Shown here piece by piece: positions 16,371 through 25,205 of a DNA stretch of 64,000 nucleotides. The stretch spans positions 868,001-932,000 of the forward strand of contig NZ_CP150235.1 of assembly GCF_037974355.1 (NCBI RefSeq). The letters run 5' to 3'. Source of the DNA: Paenibacillus sp. FSL R5-0517 (GTDB lineage: Bacteria > Bacillota > Bacilli > Paenibacillales > Paenibacillaceae). The translations under genes and the position numbers were made by a program. Numbering within the stretch: position 1 is the first letter of the stretch; each line of letters opens with the position of its first letter. The notes under the pieces are model-generated. The model did not search any database. It had not been told where the DNA came from and saw only the letters and a list, made by a program, of their open reading frames with translations.

Positions 16371-19300
16371 GTCTCATAACCCCCGTTCCCATCTGTGCTA
16401 ATACGTTGATTAGGAAGATCAAATGTAATGCGCGTTCCCTCGCCGTCCAGACTTTCCATCTGAAGGTGTCTGCCATACAGCAGGTTCAACCGGCTGGAGA
16501 TATTCCATATTCCCACGCCGTTACTGCCGTCCGTGGATTGCCGAATTTCCTCCATTCTTTGCTTGGTTATGCCGATTCCGTTGTCCTCGATAGAGAAACG
16601 TGTTTCCGTATCATTCAGATTACGAATGGACAATATGACGCGACCACCGCGAATGCTGGACATTAGCCCGTGCCGAATCGCGTTTTCGATCAGGGGTTGC
16701 AACGTGAGGGGCGAAATATCCATATTTCGGTTCACGTCCGCATCCACATCGATAATGACCTCCAGCCGTGAGCCAAAGCGTGCCTGCTCAATGGCAACGT
16801 ATGCTTCGATCATCTCCAGTTCGTTCATCAGGCTGGTTTTGGAGTCCAGATGTTTGAAGTGCACACTGCGCCTTAAGTAACTCGATAATTGCAAAATCAA
16901 TTGTTCTGCCTGATTCGGCGCATCTACACACAATTCGGCAATGGCATTCAGAGCGTTATACAGAAAGTGCGGGTTCATCTGTGACCGCAAAAAGGAGATC
17001 TCGGCATCTCGCGCGGCTTGAACAGACGTTATCATCCGGGTCAAACCGCCGATCCGTGCCAGCAATTCCTCTGATTCAAACGGTTTTGATACGAAATCAT
17101 TGGCACCTTTCTCCAAAGCCAGCTTCAACTGGTTGGCTTTATTACTTGCCGTCAGCATAAGCACCGGAAGCTCGGAAGGAGAGTAACGTTCCCTGATCCG
17201 TTCCAACAATTCGTACCCCGACATGTCCGGCATCATAATGTCAGCAATGACCAGATGTACGGCAGGGAGCTGGTCGAGCAGATCCAGTACAGAAGGGGAG
17301 CGTGAGGTTACCGCATAACTGTAGCCTTCCAATTTCAAGAGATTCACTATGGTCTGTAAATTAGCCGAGTCGTCGTCCACAACGATGATCCATTCGTTGA
17401 GATGCCCTTCCACAATCGTTGGTTCTTCGAACCTTAGTAACTGATTACCATGACTTGTAGGAGCTATGGTAATTGGCTTGACGTTGGATCGTTTCTCACC
17501 TTTGCCATCGGCCAACGGAAAAGTCAGGATGAACGTGGCCCCCATGCCAGGTGCCGATTCTGCATGAATGGTTCCTCCATGCAGCTCTACCAGCTTGCGT
17601 GTAATGCTTAGTCCAAGTCCGGTGCCTCCGGCAACGACTGGTCCTGTATCTGCTTCCTGCTCGAATGGCAGGAAGATATGCTCCAGCTTGTCCTTGCCGA
17701 TGCCACGACCGGTATCGATAATGCGGATTTCCGCTTTGCCATGAACAACGGCAGCTTCGATGCTTACTGTACCTTTTTCCGTGAATTTGACGGCATTACC
17801 GATCAGATTATGTAAAATCTGAATCAGTCGGTTGCCATCCGCATAGATTGGCGGGAAATGAGCCGGGATGCGATTAACGAGCTCCACCATTTTCGAGCCA
17901 AGCAGGAAGGAGTGCATACGCATGACCGATTCGACAAACGAGTACAGATCGGTTGAAGACCGGTGGAGCGGGATGTCGCCATGTTTCATTTTCGAATAAT
18001 CCAGTAATTCATCGACCAGGTAGGTTAATCGTCTGCCGCTACCCGTCACGATCGCCAGGTTATGCGCCTGTTCGTTGGTAAGCGGACCTTCGGCACCTTT
18101 GAGCAGGCTCTCACTGATGTTCACGATGGCATTCAGCGGTGTTTTGAGCTCATGCGAGGTGTTCGACAGGAAGTCATCTTTCACCTTATCCAGCAAGAGC
18201 AACTGATCTTTGAGCGCACGGACTGTACGATAAGCATCGAAGAACCGAAGTACCGCGAGAAACAGCATCAGGATGCTGAACAGGACAATGGAGACCTGCC
18301 CGATGTTCATATTTTCCTTTAGCGAGATGGAGAAGAGGTTAATGTCCAGACAGTACAGCATGATGCTTAAGAGAGCCGCATACCACAAGAAAGTAGACAG
18401 CCGATCACCCTTCTCACTCGTCAGAAACTGTGATGCGCATTGATATAACAACCAGAGCAACATTAACGTGTACATAACGACAACGTAAGGTGCAGCCAGC
18501 CCGTAGATGGAAATAGGCAGGAGCGCGACCATGCATAAGTAAGCTCCGAAGATAATCAGGATTACCGTTGTAAGCAGACTGGTCAAGATGCCTGTTTTGA
18601 ATCGGTAGAAGTAAAAGGTCAGCAGACCCAGGCATGCAACGGAGCAGAAATCTTTTAATTTATAAAGCGTGCTAAAGGAGATTTCCGTGTTCACCATGGA
18701 TAACACACGTTCGCTGATCATGCCGTTATAGAGCGCATACAGCAGACAGATTAGACCAAGCAGCAGCAGCGAATCGTCTCTGTTTCGGTAGAGCGCAGAC
18801 CCCAGGTAACTGATAAGGAATATGATCGAAATGGTAGCCAGGACAGCAAGTGTGCCGAATTCAACGGCTGTGCTGATTTGATGTTTTTTCAGCATGGCTG
18901 CTTGTTCGCCGAAAAAGAGTGGCCCCGGAATGCCAGCGTCCGTGTAATCATAATTAGCCACCCGGATCACAATTTCAATGTCACCGCCATGATAAGGAAA
19001 GAAGCCGATCTGTGGGGAGTTTCCCGGTCGATATCCCGCTGATTTCTCCACGGCATGTCCGTCTTCCAGTAGCTTGTTACCATTGATATAGATATCGCTG
19101 GCAAAGCGGATGTTCATTTTTTTGATAGCGAGCGTTCCTTCAACTGGTACATTTCGGAGCACCAGTCGATACGTGGCGAAGCCGTGGGTTGGCAGTCGTT
19201 CGCCGTCCATTTTAATTCGATTCCATGAACCGGGAACCTTTGCATATGTATCGGGTGCTATTGTTGGACCAACCTGATTCGGAGTTGCAGATTCAACAGG

Positions 19301-19549
19301 AAGCAACTTGTTCCAGTAAAATTCCCACTCACCGTCCAGCTTGATCCGCTCGTCTTGTTCCGGGTTCCAGCCCGATAGATCCATAACACCTTGACGGGCA
19401 AGAAGAGCCGCAGATTGGGGTTCTCTGATTGTTGACAGGAGCAGTACGGTAACAGCAACTACAACCGTCAGGACAACGCCTGAAATTTTTAATAACACGA
19501 AATGCTGCTCCTTTAGAGGTTGTGTGAACCATTGGTAGATTCGAACCAA
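16367..19549 (-). CDS. Hybrid sensor histidine kinase with two kinase cores and a receiver
   Basis: A 1060-residue membrane kinase. An N-terminal membrane anchor (about 20-40) is followed by a periplasm-facing 7TMR-DISM-like sensor domain (about 60-215). Seven helices follow (about 228-440). Core 1 is HisKA with His466 in SHELKTPLN plus an ATPase domain (DTGRGIG 612-618, GTGLGLS 642-648). A receiver has Asp770 in IADIMMPD and Lys822. Core 2 is a LytS/YesM-type His_kinase with His861 in QMNPHFLYNALN and a second ATPase domain (QPLIENAIRHG, DNGIG 989-993, GVGIWNI). One chain thus holds two complete phosphotransfer cores. The ligand is unknown; 7TMR-DISM domains often sense carbohydrate-like molecules. 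Confidence 0.9.
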   Translation of the reverse strand: MVRIYQWFTQPLKEQHFVLLKISGVVLTVVVAVTVLLLSTIREPQSAALLARQGVMDLSGWNPEQDERIKLDGEWEFYWNKLLPVESATPNQVGPTIAPDTYAKVPGSWNRIKMDGERLPTHGFATYRLVLRNVPVEGTLAIKKMNIRFASDIYINGNKLLEDGHAVEKSAGYRPGNSPQIGFFPYHGGDIEIVIRVANYDYTDAGIPGPLFFGEQAAMLKKHQISTAVEFGTLAVLATISIIFLISYLGSALYRNRDDSLLLLGLICLLYALYNGMISERVLSMVNTEISFSTLYKLKDFCSVACLGLLTFYFYRFKTGILTSLLTTVILIIFGAYLCMVALLPISIYGLAAPYVVVMYTLMLLWLLYQCASQFLTSEKGDRLSTFLWYAALLSIMLYCLDINLFSISLKENMNIGQVSIVLFSILMLFLAVLRFFDAYRTVRALKDQLLLLDKVKDDFLSNTSHELKTPLNAIVNISESLLKGAEGPLTNEQAHNLAIVTGSGRRLTYLVDELLDYSKMKHGDIPLHRSSTDLYSFVESVMRMHSFLLGSKMVELVNRIPAHFPPIYADGNRLIQILHNLIGNAVKFTEKGTVSIEAAVVHGKAEIRIIDTGRGIGKDKLEHIFLPFEQEADTGPVVAGGTGLGLSITRKLVELHGGTIHAESAPGMGATFILTFPLADGKGEKRSNVKPITIAPTSHGNQLLRFEEPTIVEGHLNEWIIVVDDDSANLQTIVNLLKLEGYSYAVTSRSPSVLDLLDQLPAVHLVIADIMMPDMSGYELLERIRERYSPSELPVLMLTASNKANQLKLALEKGANDFVSKPFESEELLARIGGLTRMITSVQAARDAEISFLRSQMNPHFLYNALNAIAELCVDAPNQAEQLILQLSSYLRRSVHFKHLDSKTSLMNELEMIEAYVAIEQARFGSRLEVIIDVDADVNRNMDISPLTLQPLIENAIRHGLMSSIRGGRVILSIRNLNDTETRFSIEDNGIGITKQRMEEIRQSTDGSNGVGIWNISSRLNLLYGRHLQMESLDGEGTRITFDLPNQRISTDGNGGYET

Positions 19550-19618
19550 ATCTCTTGTATTCTATCGGCATTGTAGCGAATATCTCTGGGGGGTGCAATC
19601 ATATTTCGACAAAATCCT

Positions 19619-20566
19619 TCATACCCACCCCGTGAATTCCAGTATTGATGCTTTTGCAGACTGTGCTTCTGTATGGGCTGCTTTGCGCCAGGCTTTGGGT
19701 GATTGTCCCATCAGTTTGAAGAAGCAGCGGTTAAAGCTGGAGATGGATCGGAAGCCGACTTGCTCGGAGATGGACAGGATGGAGGCGTCCGTGCTTTTCA
19801 ATCGCTTGCATGCCTCTTCAATTCGGGTACTGTTCAGAAAATCAAGCGGTGTGGTTCCCATAATTTCATGGAACTTGCGGCGAAAATGCGTTGTACTCAG
19901 ATGACACAGATCAGCGAGGTAATCGATGGTCACAGGCATCATATAGTTTTTGGTGATAAACTCCAGCACGGGTGAGATGACCAAGTCTCCTTGGAGGTCT
20001 CGTTCCCGTTCCTGATTCTGGGCTGACCAGCTCTCGTTGCTTGCATGAAGTCGAAGCAGTTCGATGTATAGAGACATCAATAAGCCGTACGCGCTCTCCC
20101 GATAATAGGGGGACTGCTGCTTAATCTCTTCTACGATTGATGTTGCGAGTGAGTGAATTTTGGGATGCTGCTCCTTATTCAGAATGCAATTGGTTCCCTG
20201 AATCGCCCATAGATTCGGTTCAATGTGGTTTTGGGCTGTTTTGAGTGAATGGCGGAAGAGTTCTTCCGGTGAAAAAAAGATATAAGCCCACAGGCTGGCG
20301 TTATTAGGTGAACTATATGTGGTATGCGGAAGGTAACGGGGAATGAACGTGACGTCGCCTGCCCGAAACGGTACAGATTCCCCCTTAATCTCCATGACCC
20401 CCTCATCCGAATAACAGATGCCAATCTCCATGTGGTTATGGAAATGAAGATGCTCACTCTTGATATCGGATATTCTCCAGCGGTCTCCACTGAGTAACAG
20501 GACAGGGAAATCAATGGGCAGGCTGTAGTGACGATATTCAATGACAGGTTTCTTCGGTTTGGGCAT
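19619..20566 (-). CDS. AraC family transcriptional regulator
   Basis: A 315-residue regulator with an N-terminal cupin domain (HFHNHMEIGICYSDEGVMEIKG near residue 40, PFRAGDVTFIPRYLPHT near 65) and C-terminal double helix-turn-helix (about 200-300; MPVTIDYLADLCHLSTTHFRRKF and ISEQVGFRSISSFNRCF). It is divergent from the GH105-GH112 pair, whose first gene begins 170 nt away, and is very likely their regulator. Whether it activates or represses is not evident. It lies 70 nt upstream of the hybrid kinase gene on the same strand, with no terminator between, so partial read-through into the kinase is possible. Confidence 0.9.
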   Translation of the reverse strand: MPKPKKPVIEYRHYSLPIDFPVLLLSGDRWRISDIKSEHLHFHNHMEIGICYSDEGVMEIKGESVPFRAGDVTFIPRYLPHTTYSSPNNASLWAYIFFSPEELFRHSLKTAQNHIEPNLWAIQGTNCILNKEQHPKIHSLATSIVEEIKQQSPYYRESAYGLLMSLYIELLRLHASNESWSAQNQERERDLQGDLVISPVLEFITKNYMMPVTIDYLADLCHLSTTHFRRKFHEIMGTTPLDFLNSTRIEEACKRLKSTDASILSISEQVGFRSISSFNRCFFKLMGQSPKAWRKAAHTEAQSAKASILEFTGWV

Positions 20567-20660
20567 TGTCGAGGGCTCCTATGTATAAATGATTGAAATT
20601 GCGCACTTTTGTTGTGAATATGCTTAGATTGAGACTATTTTACTGCGTACAATGGAATAA

Positions 20661-20674
20661 GTAAAGCGTTTACA
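20661..20674. promoter_or_regulatory. cre-like site before GH105
   Basis: Read on the minus strand, TGTAAACGCTTTAC matches the cre consensus except near its 3' end. It sits 62 nt upstream of the GH105 start, just past a TACAAT -10-like hexamer (20648-20653), which would fit carbon-catabolite repression by blocking transcription. Confidence 0.5.
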
Positions 20675-20735
20675 AATGGACGGACACCTCTCAAGGCGCA
20701 CTTGGGGGTGTGTGCGCAGGGAGAGGGGAATAACA

Positions 20736-21755
20736 ATGCTTCAAGTGAAATATGACAGAGAACAGATTCTTCACGTAATCGAGAATGTTACCAAGAAAAC
20801 ACTGGATATGGATATGACATGGGATTGGCCCGGCGGTGTGGCCTATTATGGTGTATCCAGAGCCTATCAGACGACAGGCAACCAAGAGATTCTGGACAGG
20901 CTGGTGAAATGGGCAGACGAATATATCGAGCTGGGTCTGCCAAGTTGGACGGTAAATACATGTGCCATGGGTCATGTGCTCATCACTTTATATGAAGAAA
21001 CAGGGGATCAGAAGTATTGGGATATTGTTCTCAGCAAGGTTGATTATCTTCAGAACTATGCACTTCGCTTTGGAGACAATGTGCTTCAGCATACAGTATC
21101 CGTGTCCAATGATTTTCCGGAACAGGCTTGGGCGGACACCTTGTTTATGGCGGCATTTTTCCTGCTCCGTGTAGGTAGCAAATTAAAGGATGAAGCCATG
21201 ATTCAGGATGCGCTGAATCAGTATTACTGGCATATCAAGTACCTTCAAGATCCAAGCAGCAGTCTGTGGTATCACGGCTATAACAATATCAACAAGGATC
21301 ATATGTCCGGATTTTACTGGGGGAGAGCGAACGCTTGGGGCGCCTATACGATGTCTCAAGTGAAACCGCAATTGAACGACTGGTATCTGTATCCGCAGTG
21401 TATGGATGTAGAATGTGCTCTTCGCGATCAATTGGCGGCTCTGAAGCTGGTACAGACCGAGAACGGCTTGTGGCGTACGGTGCTGGATGACGTAGAATCG
21501 TATGAAGAGGTATCAGCTTCCGCGGGTATTGCAGCGGCAATGATTAATAACGGCAACCCACTGCATACCAAATATGTGCAAAAGGCACTCGAAGGCATCC
21601 TGAACAACATTAGCGAAGATGGCCGTGTGCTTGGTGTATCTGGCGGTACAGCCGTGATGAAGGATCGGGATGGCTATCGCAATATTCCTAAAGACTGGAT
21701 TCAAGGCTGGGGTCAGGGCCTGGCACTCGCTTTTCTGTCCGATATGTTGAGATAG
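20736..21755 (+). CDS. GH88/GH105-family unsaturated glucuronyl/rhamnogalacturonyl hydrolase
   Basis: A 339-residue cytoplasmic enzyme with an alpha/alpha-barrel. It should hydrate and remove the 4,5-unsaturated uronic acid from the end of lyase products, most likely rhamnogalacturonan disaccharides (YteR/YesR type). The presumed catalytic Asp134 stands in AWADTLFMAA. His180 is in WYHGYN and WGRANAW is at 195-201, both typical of the active site. There is no signal peptide. The ATG at 20736 has AGGGAGAGGGG before it; the in-frame start at 20676 would add an unlike N-terminus. The GH112 gene follows 13 nt later. Confidence 0.85.
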   Translation: MLQVKYDREQILHVIENVTKKTLDMDMTWDWPGGVAYYGVSRAYQTTGNQEILDRLVKWADEYIELGLPSWTVNTCAMGHVLITLYEETGDQKYWDIVLSKVDYLQNYALRFGDNVLQHTVSVSNDFPEQAWADTLFMAAFFLLRVGSKLKDEAMIQDALNQYYWHIKYLQDPSSSLWYHGYNNINKDHMSGFYWGRANAWGAYTMSQVKPQLNDWYLYPQCMDVECALRDQLAALKLVQTENGLWRTVLDDVESYEEVSASAGIAAAMINNGNPLHTKYVQKALEGILNNISEDGRVLGVSGGTAVMKDRDGYRNIPKDWIQGWGQGLALAFLSDMLR

Positions 21756-21768
21756 GGAGGGAACCCAA

Positions 21769-23949
21769 TTGTCCAAATTAACCAAAGGCTCCTTTACACT
21801 GCCGGGAGAATCCGGTTATGAGGCACTTACGCTGGAACTTGCCGATCGCTGGGGTGCTGATGTGATCCGTGATAGTGACGGTACGAAATTGTCCGACGAG
21901 ATTATTAATGCCGGATATGGCATCTATTCAACCATTTGCATCATTCGGGATCATAATGAGTGGGCATCCCGTAATCTGGATAAGCTGCAGCAATGTTTTC
22001 TCATTACGAATCCGAAGGTCGCTGTACAAGATTATGTATCCATCTATCTGATGGAGGATTTTTTTGCTGAACAATTCAGGGTGAATGATTCCAAAGAAGC
22101 ATTTAAGTATTGGCAGGTATATGATCGAACGACTGGAGAAGAGGTACCAAGAGCACAATGGAATTATGAAAGGGAATCTGGCAATGTAGTGATTACTGGC
22201 GTTGCTCCCTGGCATAAATACACGGTAAGTTTCATGGTCTATCGGATCTGGGAAGAGATCTCCATGTACAATCATACAACGAATAATTGGGATAAAGAGC
22301 ATCTGATGCAGATTGACCCGATCTATACGGAAACGCAAACGTATCTACTAGATTGGATGGAAACGTGGTGTCAAAACCATCCGGAAACAACGGTTGTACG
22401 TTTTACATCGCTATTTTATAATTTCGCCTGGATCTGGGGCAGTGATGAGCGGAACCGCCATCTGTTCTCGGATTGGGGTTCCTATGATTTCACGGTAAGT
22501 TCGAGAGCGCTGGATCTATTTGCTCAGAAATTTGGGTATTCACTCTCAGCCGAGGACTTTGTGAATGGCGGTAAATATCAGGTCACTCATATGCCTGCGG
22601 ATCAGCGCAAACTGGACTGGATGGCATTTATCAATGATTTTGTCATTGAATTCGGTAAGAAATTAATTGATATGGTGCACAAGCATAACAAGCTGGCGTA
22701 TGTCTTCTATGATGACAGCTGGGTGGGAATGGAGCCGTACAATGATCGCTTTCAGGAGTTTGGATTCGACGGCATGATCAAATGTGTGTTCTCCGGTTAT
22801 GAGGCTAGAATGTGCTCAGGCGTTAAGGCTGATACCCATGAGATTCGATTGCATCCCTACTTGTTCCCGGTTGGCTTAGGCGGGCTTCCTACCTTCAAGG
22901 AAGGCGGAGATCCTACCCTTGATGCAAAGAAATATTGGATTAATATTCGGCGTGCGCTGCTGCGTGAGCCGATCGATCGGATAGGATTGGGTGGGTATTT
23001 GCATCTGGTTGAGCCTTATCCTGATTTTGTGGATTACATTGAGAAGATTGCCCATGAATTCAGGGAAATGAAAGAGCTCCATCAGAAGGGAAAACCTTAT
23101 CAGATCAAGACAAAAGTAGCCGTTCTGCATAGCTGGGGCAAGTTAAGATCGTGGACCTTGTCCGGTCATTTTCATGAAACGCATATGCATGATCTGATTC
23201 ATGTGAATGAGGCATTAGCCGGATTACCTGTTGACGTGCAGTTTATTGATTTTGAGGATATTCGTCAGGGCGTATTGAAGGATGTGGATGTTGTCATTAA
23301 TGCGGGTTCTGCGGGTTCAGCATGGAGCGGTGGAGAGCACTGGAAAGACCACCAATGTGTAGACATCCTAACCCAGTGGGTGTACGAAGGCGGTACATTT
23401 ATGGGGATCAACCAGCCCACAGCGACCCACGGGTACGACAGCTATTTTAGAATGGCTCATGTGCTTGGGGTAGATGAGGATACAGGTGCAAGGGTTGTTC
23501 ATGGAAAATGGTCCTATGAGGTTAGTGATGAGTATGGTTTGGTGCCTGAGGGGGCCAGCATACTTCCGAAAAAGAACATTTATCTTACTGATGGATCAGC
23601 AGCTGTAATGAGTGAAACGAATGGTCAGATCACGTTGTCCACACATGCTTTTGGAAAAGGAAAAGGGATCTACCTGCCTTCCTTCGAATTCAGCTGGGCA
23701 AATACAAGATTACTTCTGAATTTGATTCGATTTGCGGGCAATGAATTCCATGAAACATTGTACATCACGGATAACTTGTATACCGAGTGCGCTTACTACC
23801 CTGAAAGCAACATATTGGTTGTGATCAATAATAGCGATCAGGTTCAGTCCACGACGATCCATACAGAGCATGGGAAACAGACCATGGAATTGGAGCCGTA
23901 TGATACGGTGATCACCAAAATTGGTTTAACCAAATCGGTATCCCCATAG
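21769..23949 (+). CDS. GH112 phosphorylase (galactosyl-rhamnose or galacto-N-biose type)
   Basis: A 726-residue cytoplasmic phosphorylase. The opening SFTLPGESGYEALTLELADRWGADVIRDSDGT is that of family GH112, which cleaves beta-1,3-galactosyl-HexNAc or beta-1,4-galactosyl-L-rhamnose with phosphate, giving galactose-1-phosphate. The proposed acid region is YDDSWVGMEPY (314-324). LHPYLFPVGLGGLP near 361 and NAGSAGSAWSGG near 514 fit later barrel and domain parts. The TTG start has GGGAGG 8 nt upstream. Its partner, a GH105 enzyme on rhamnogalacturonan products, makes D-galactosyl-beta-1,4-L-rhamnose the more likely substrate, but the sequence alone does not settle this. A terminator follows at 23963-24002. 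Confidence 0.85.
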   Translation: MSKLTKGSFTLPGESGYEALTLELADRWGADVIRDSDGTKLSDEIINAGYGIYSTICIIRDHNEWASRNLDKLQQCFLITNPKVAVQDYVSIYLMEDFFAEQFRVNDSKEAFKYWQVYDRTTGEEVPRAQWNYERESGNVVITGVAPWHKYTVSFMVYRIWEEISMYNHTTNNWDKEHLMQIDPIYTETQTYLLDWMETWCQNHPETTVVRFTSLFYNFAWIWGSDERNRHLFSDWGSYDFTVSSRALDLFAQKFGYSLSAEDFVNGGKYQVTHMPADQRKLDWMAFINDFVIEFGKKLIDMVHKHNKLAYVFYDDSWVGMEPYNDRFQEFGFDGMIKCVFSGYEARMCSGVKADTHEIRLHPYLFPVGLGGLPTFKEGGDPTLDAKKYWINIRRALLREPIDRIGLGGYLHLVEPYPDFVDYIEKIAHEFREMKELHQKGKPYQIKTKVAVLHSWGKLRSWTLSGHFHETHMHDLIHVNEALAGLPVDVQFIDFEDIRQGVLKDVDVVINAGSAGSAWSGGEHWKDHQCVDILTQWVYEGGTFMGINQPTATHGYDSYFRMAHVLGVDEDTGARVVHGKWSYEVSDEYGLVPEGASILPKKNIYLTDGSAAVMSETNGQITLSTHAFGKGKGIYLPSFEFSWANTRLLLNLIRFAGNEFHETLYITDNLYTECAYYPESNILVVINNSDQVQSTTIHTEHGKQTMELEPYDTVITKIGLTKSVSP

Positions 23950-23962
23950 AATAAATAATGAT

Positions 23963-24002
23963 TAAATAGACCGTATCCCTTAACCAGGGAGCGGTCTATT
24001 TA
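23963..24002 (+). terminator. Intrinsic terminator of the GH105-GH112 unit
   Basis: TAAATAGACCG and CGGTCTATTTA pair around a loop that has a smaller inner TCCCT/AGGGA stem. Confidence 0.75.
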
Positions 24003-24162
24003 GTGATTAGGGCGTGTCTGAAAACTCTCAAGGAAGCAGATTGTATAGTACGGATATTACTGTATCGTGTTAAAACTATTTAGTAGAATATTTAAATAAG
24101 GATAGGGATCATGAGCCCTAATATATTATTGTTTTCATCCTTTCAAAGGAGAGAGTGCCCTA

Positions 24163-25011
24163 ATGTACAGTTATAAAATGTTGGACAAGATAAGCACGGA
24201 AACACTTCACCAAGCGTTTGTGGATGCGTTCTCCGACTATCAGGTTAAAATGGATCTGCCCTTTTGGAAGTTTCAACAAATGCTCCAACGAAGAGGGTAT
24301 CACCCCGAAATATCTATGGGAGCCTTTAAAGATGGGAGAATGGTCGGATTTGTTATCAATGGACTTCGAAGCTGGAATGGAAAGGCAACTGCATATGACC
24401 TTGGGACAGGCGTTGTACAAGAATGCAGACGGCAGGGCGTTACAAGCCATCTGCTCTTGAATATTCAAAAGCTGCTAAAAGAAAAAAATATAGCGCAATA
24501 TCTGCTGGAAGTCATCCAATCCAACGAATCTGCAGTTCAGCTCTACAGTAAACAAAACTTCAAAATTCAAAGGGAATTCGCATGTTTCCAGCTGGAAAAA
24601 GATAAATTCATACCGAAAACGGCCTGCACAGTGGAATGTGTGGAGAGAATTGATTTGGAGCAGTTTAAGGAATTTTGGGATGTGGAGCCCTCCTGGCAAA
24701 ATTCAATAGATTCCATCTACGCTGTACCAGAAGCTTTTAGCTATGTAGTTGCACGTCAGGATCACAAAATTGTTGGCTATGGCATTATAGATCAAAAAAC
24801 AGGTGATATTCCACAGCTTGCAGTGAAACCAAATTATCGGGGCAAAGGTATTGCAAGTAGCATCCTGACAGAGATGGTCAAGCGCACAGAATCGCCAATA
24901 ATCAGTGTCCTCAATGTGGAATCTCATCTCAAACCGATGGTAGATTTCCTCCTGGTCAAATCAGGTTTTACGTATCATGTTGGCCAGTATGAAATGCTCC
25001 TGAAATTATAA
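24163..25011 (+). CDS. Double-GNAT N-acetyltransferase
   Basis: A 282-residue protein with two GNAT folds. The N-terminal one (about 1-145) has a degenerate acetyl-CoA loop, VVQECRRQGVTSHLLL. The C-terminal one (about 165-280) has a clean loop, LAVKPNYRGKGIASSIL near 221. One fold usually catalyses and the other helps in structure. The acceptor is unknown. The ribosome binding site AAAGGAGAG lies before the ATG at 24163. It stands alone between two sugar modules and shares no sign of regulation with them. Confidence 0.85.
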   Translation: MYSYKMLDKISTETLHQAFVDAFSDYQVKMDLPFWKFQQMLQRRGYHPEISMGAFKDGRMVGFVINGLRSWNGKATAYDLGTGVVQECRRQGVTSHLLLNIQKLLKEKNIAQYLLEVIQSNESAVQLYSKQNFKIQREFACFQLEKDKFIPKTACTVECVERIDLEQFKEFWDVEPSWQNSIDSIYAVPEAFSYVVARQDHKIVGYGIIDQKTGDIPQLAVKPNYRGKGIASSILTEMVKRTESPIISVLNVESHLKPMVDFLLVKSGFTYHVGQYEMLLKL

Positions 25012-25095
25012 CGTGATCGTCGTCTCGACGTAGGATCAAATCGGATTCATACGAAAATATGTGAGATATTCGTATCTGTCTTGTTGGGCAATCGA

Positions 25096-25123
25096 TCGGG
25101 AGGTTGAATTAAAGGCCTCCCGA
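25096..25123. terminator. Hairpin between GNAT and kinase genes
   Basis: TCGGGAGG and CCTCCCGA form an 8-bp stem around a 12-nt loop. No T-tract follows, so it may be a weak terminator or a binding-site element. ATTGGAGTATCCAAT, another small palindrome, follows at 25132-25146, and a TATAAT at 25162-25167. Confidence 0.4.
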
Positions 25124-25205
25124 ATTCCTGGATTGGAGTATCCAATCATTCCCTTACTCGTTATAATAATGTGGATGTCAATGTAAGAGGAGACAACGAT
25201 AAGAC

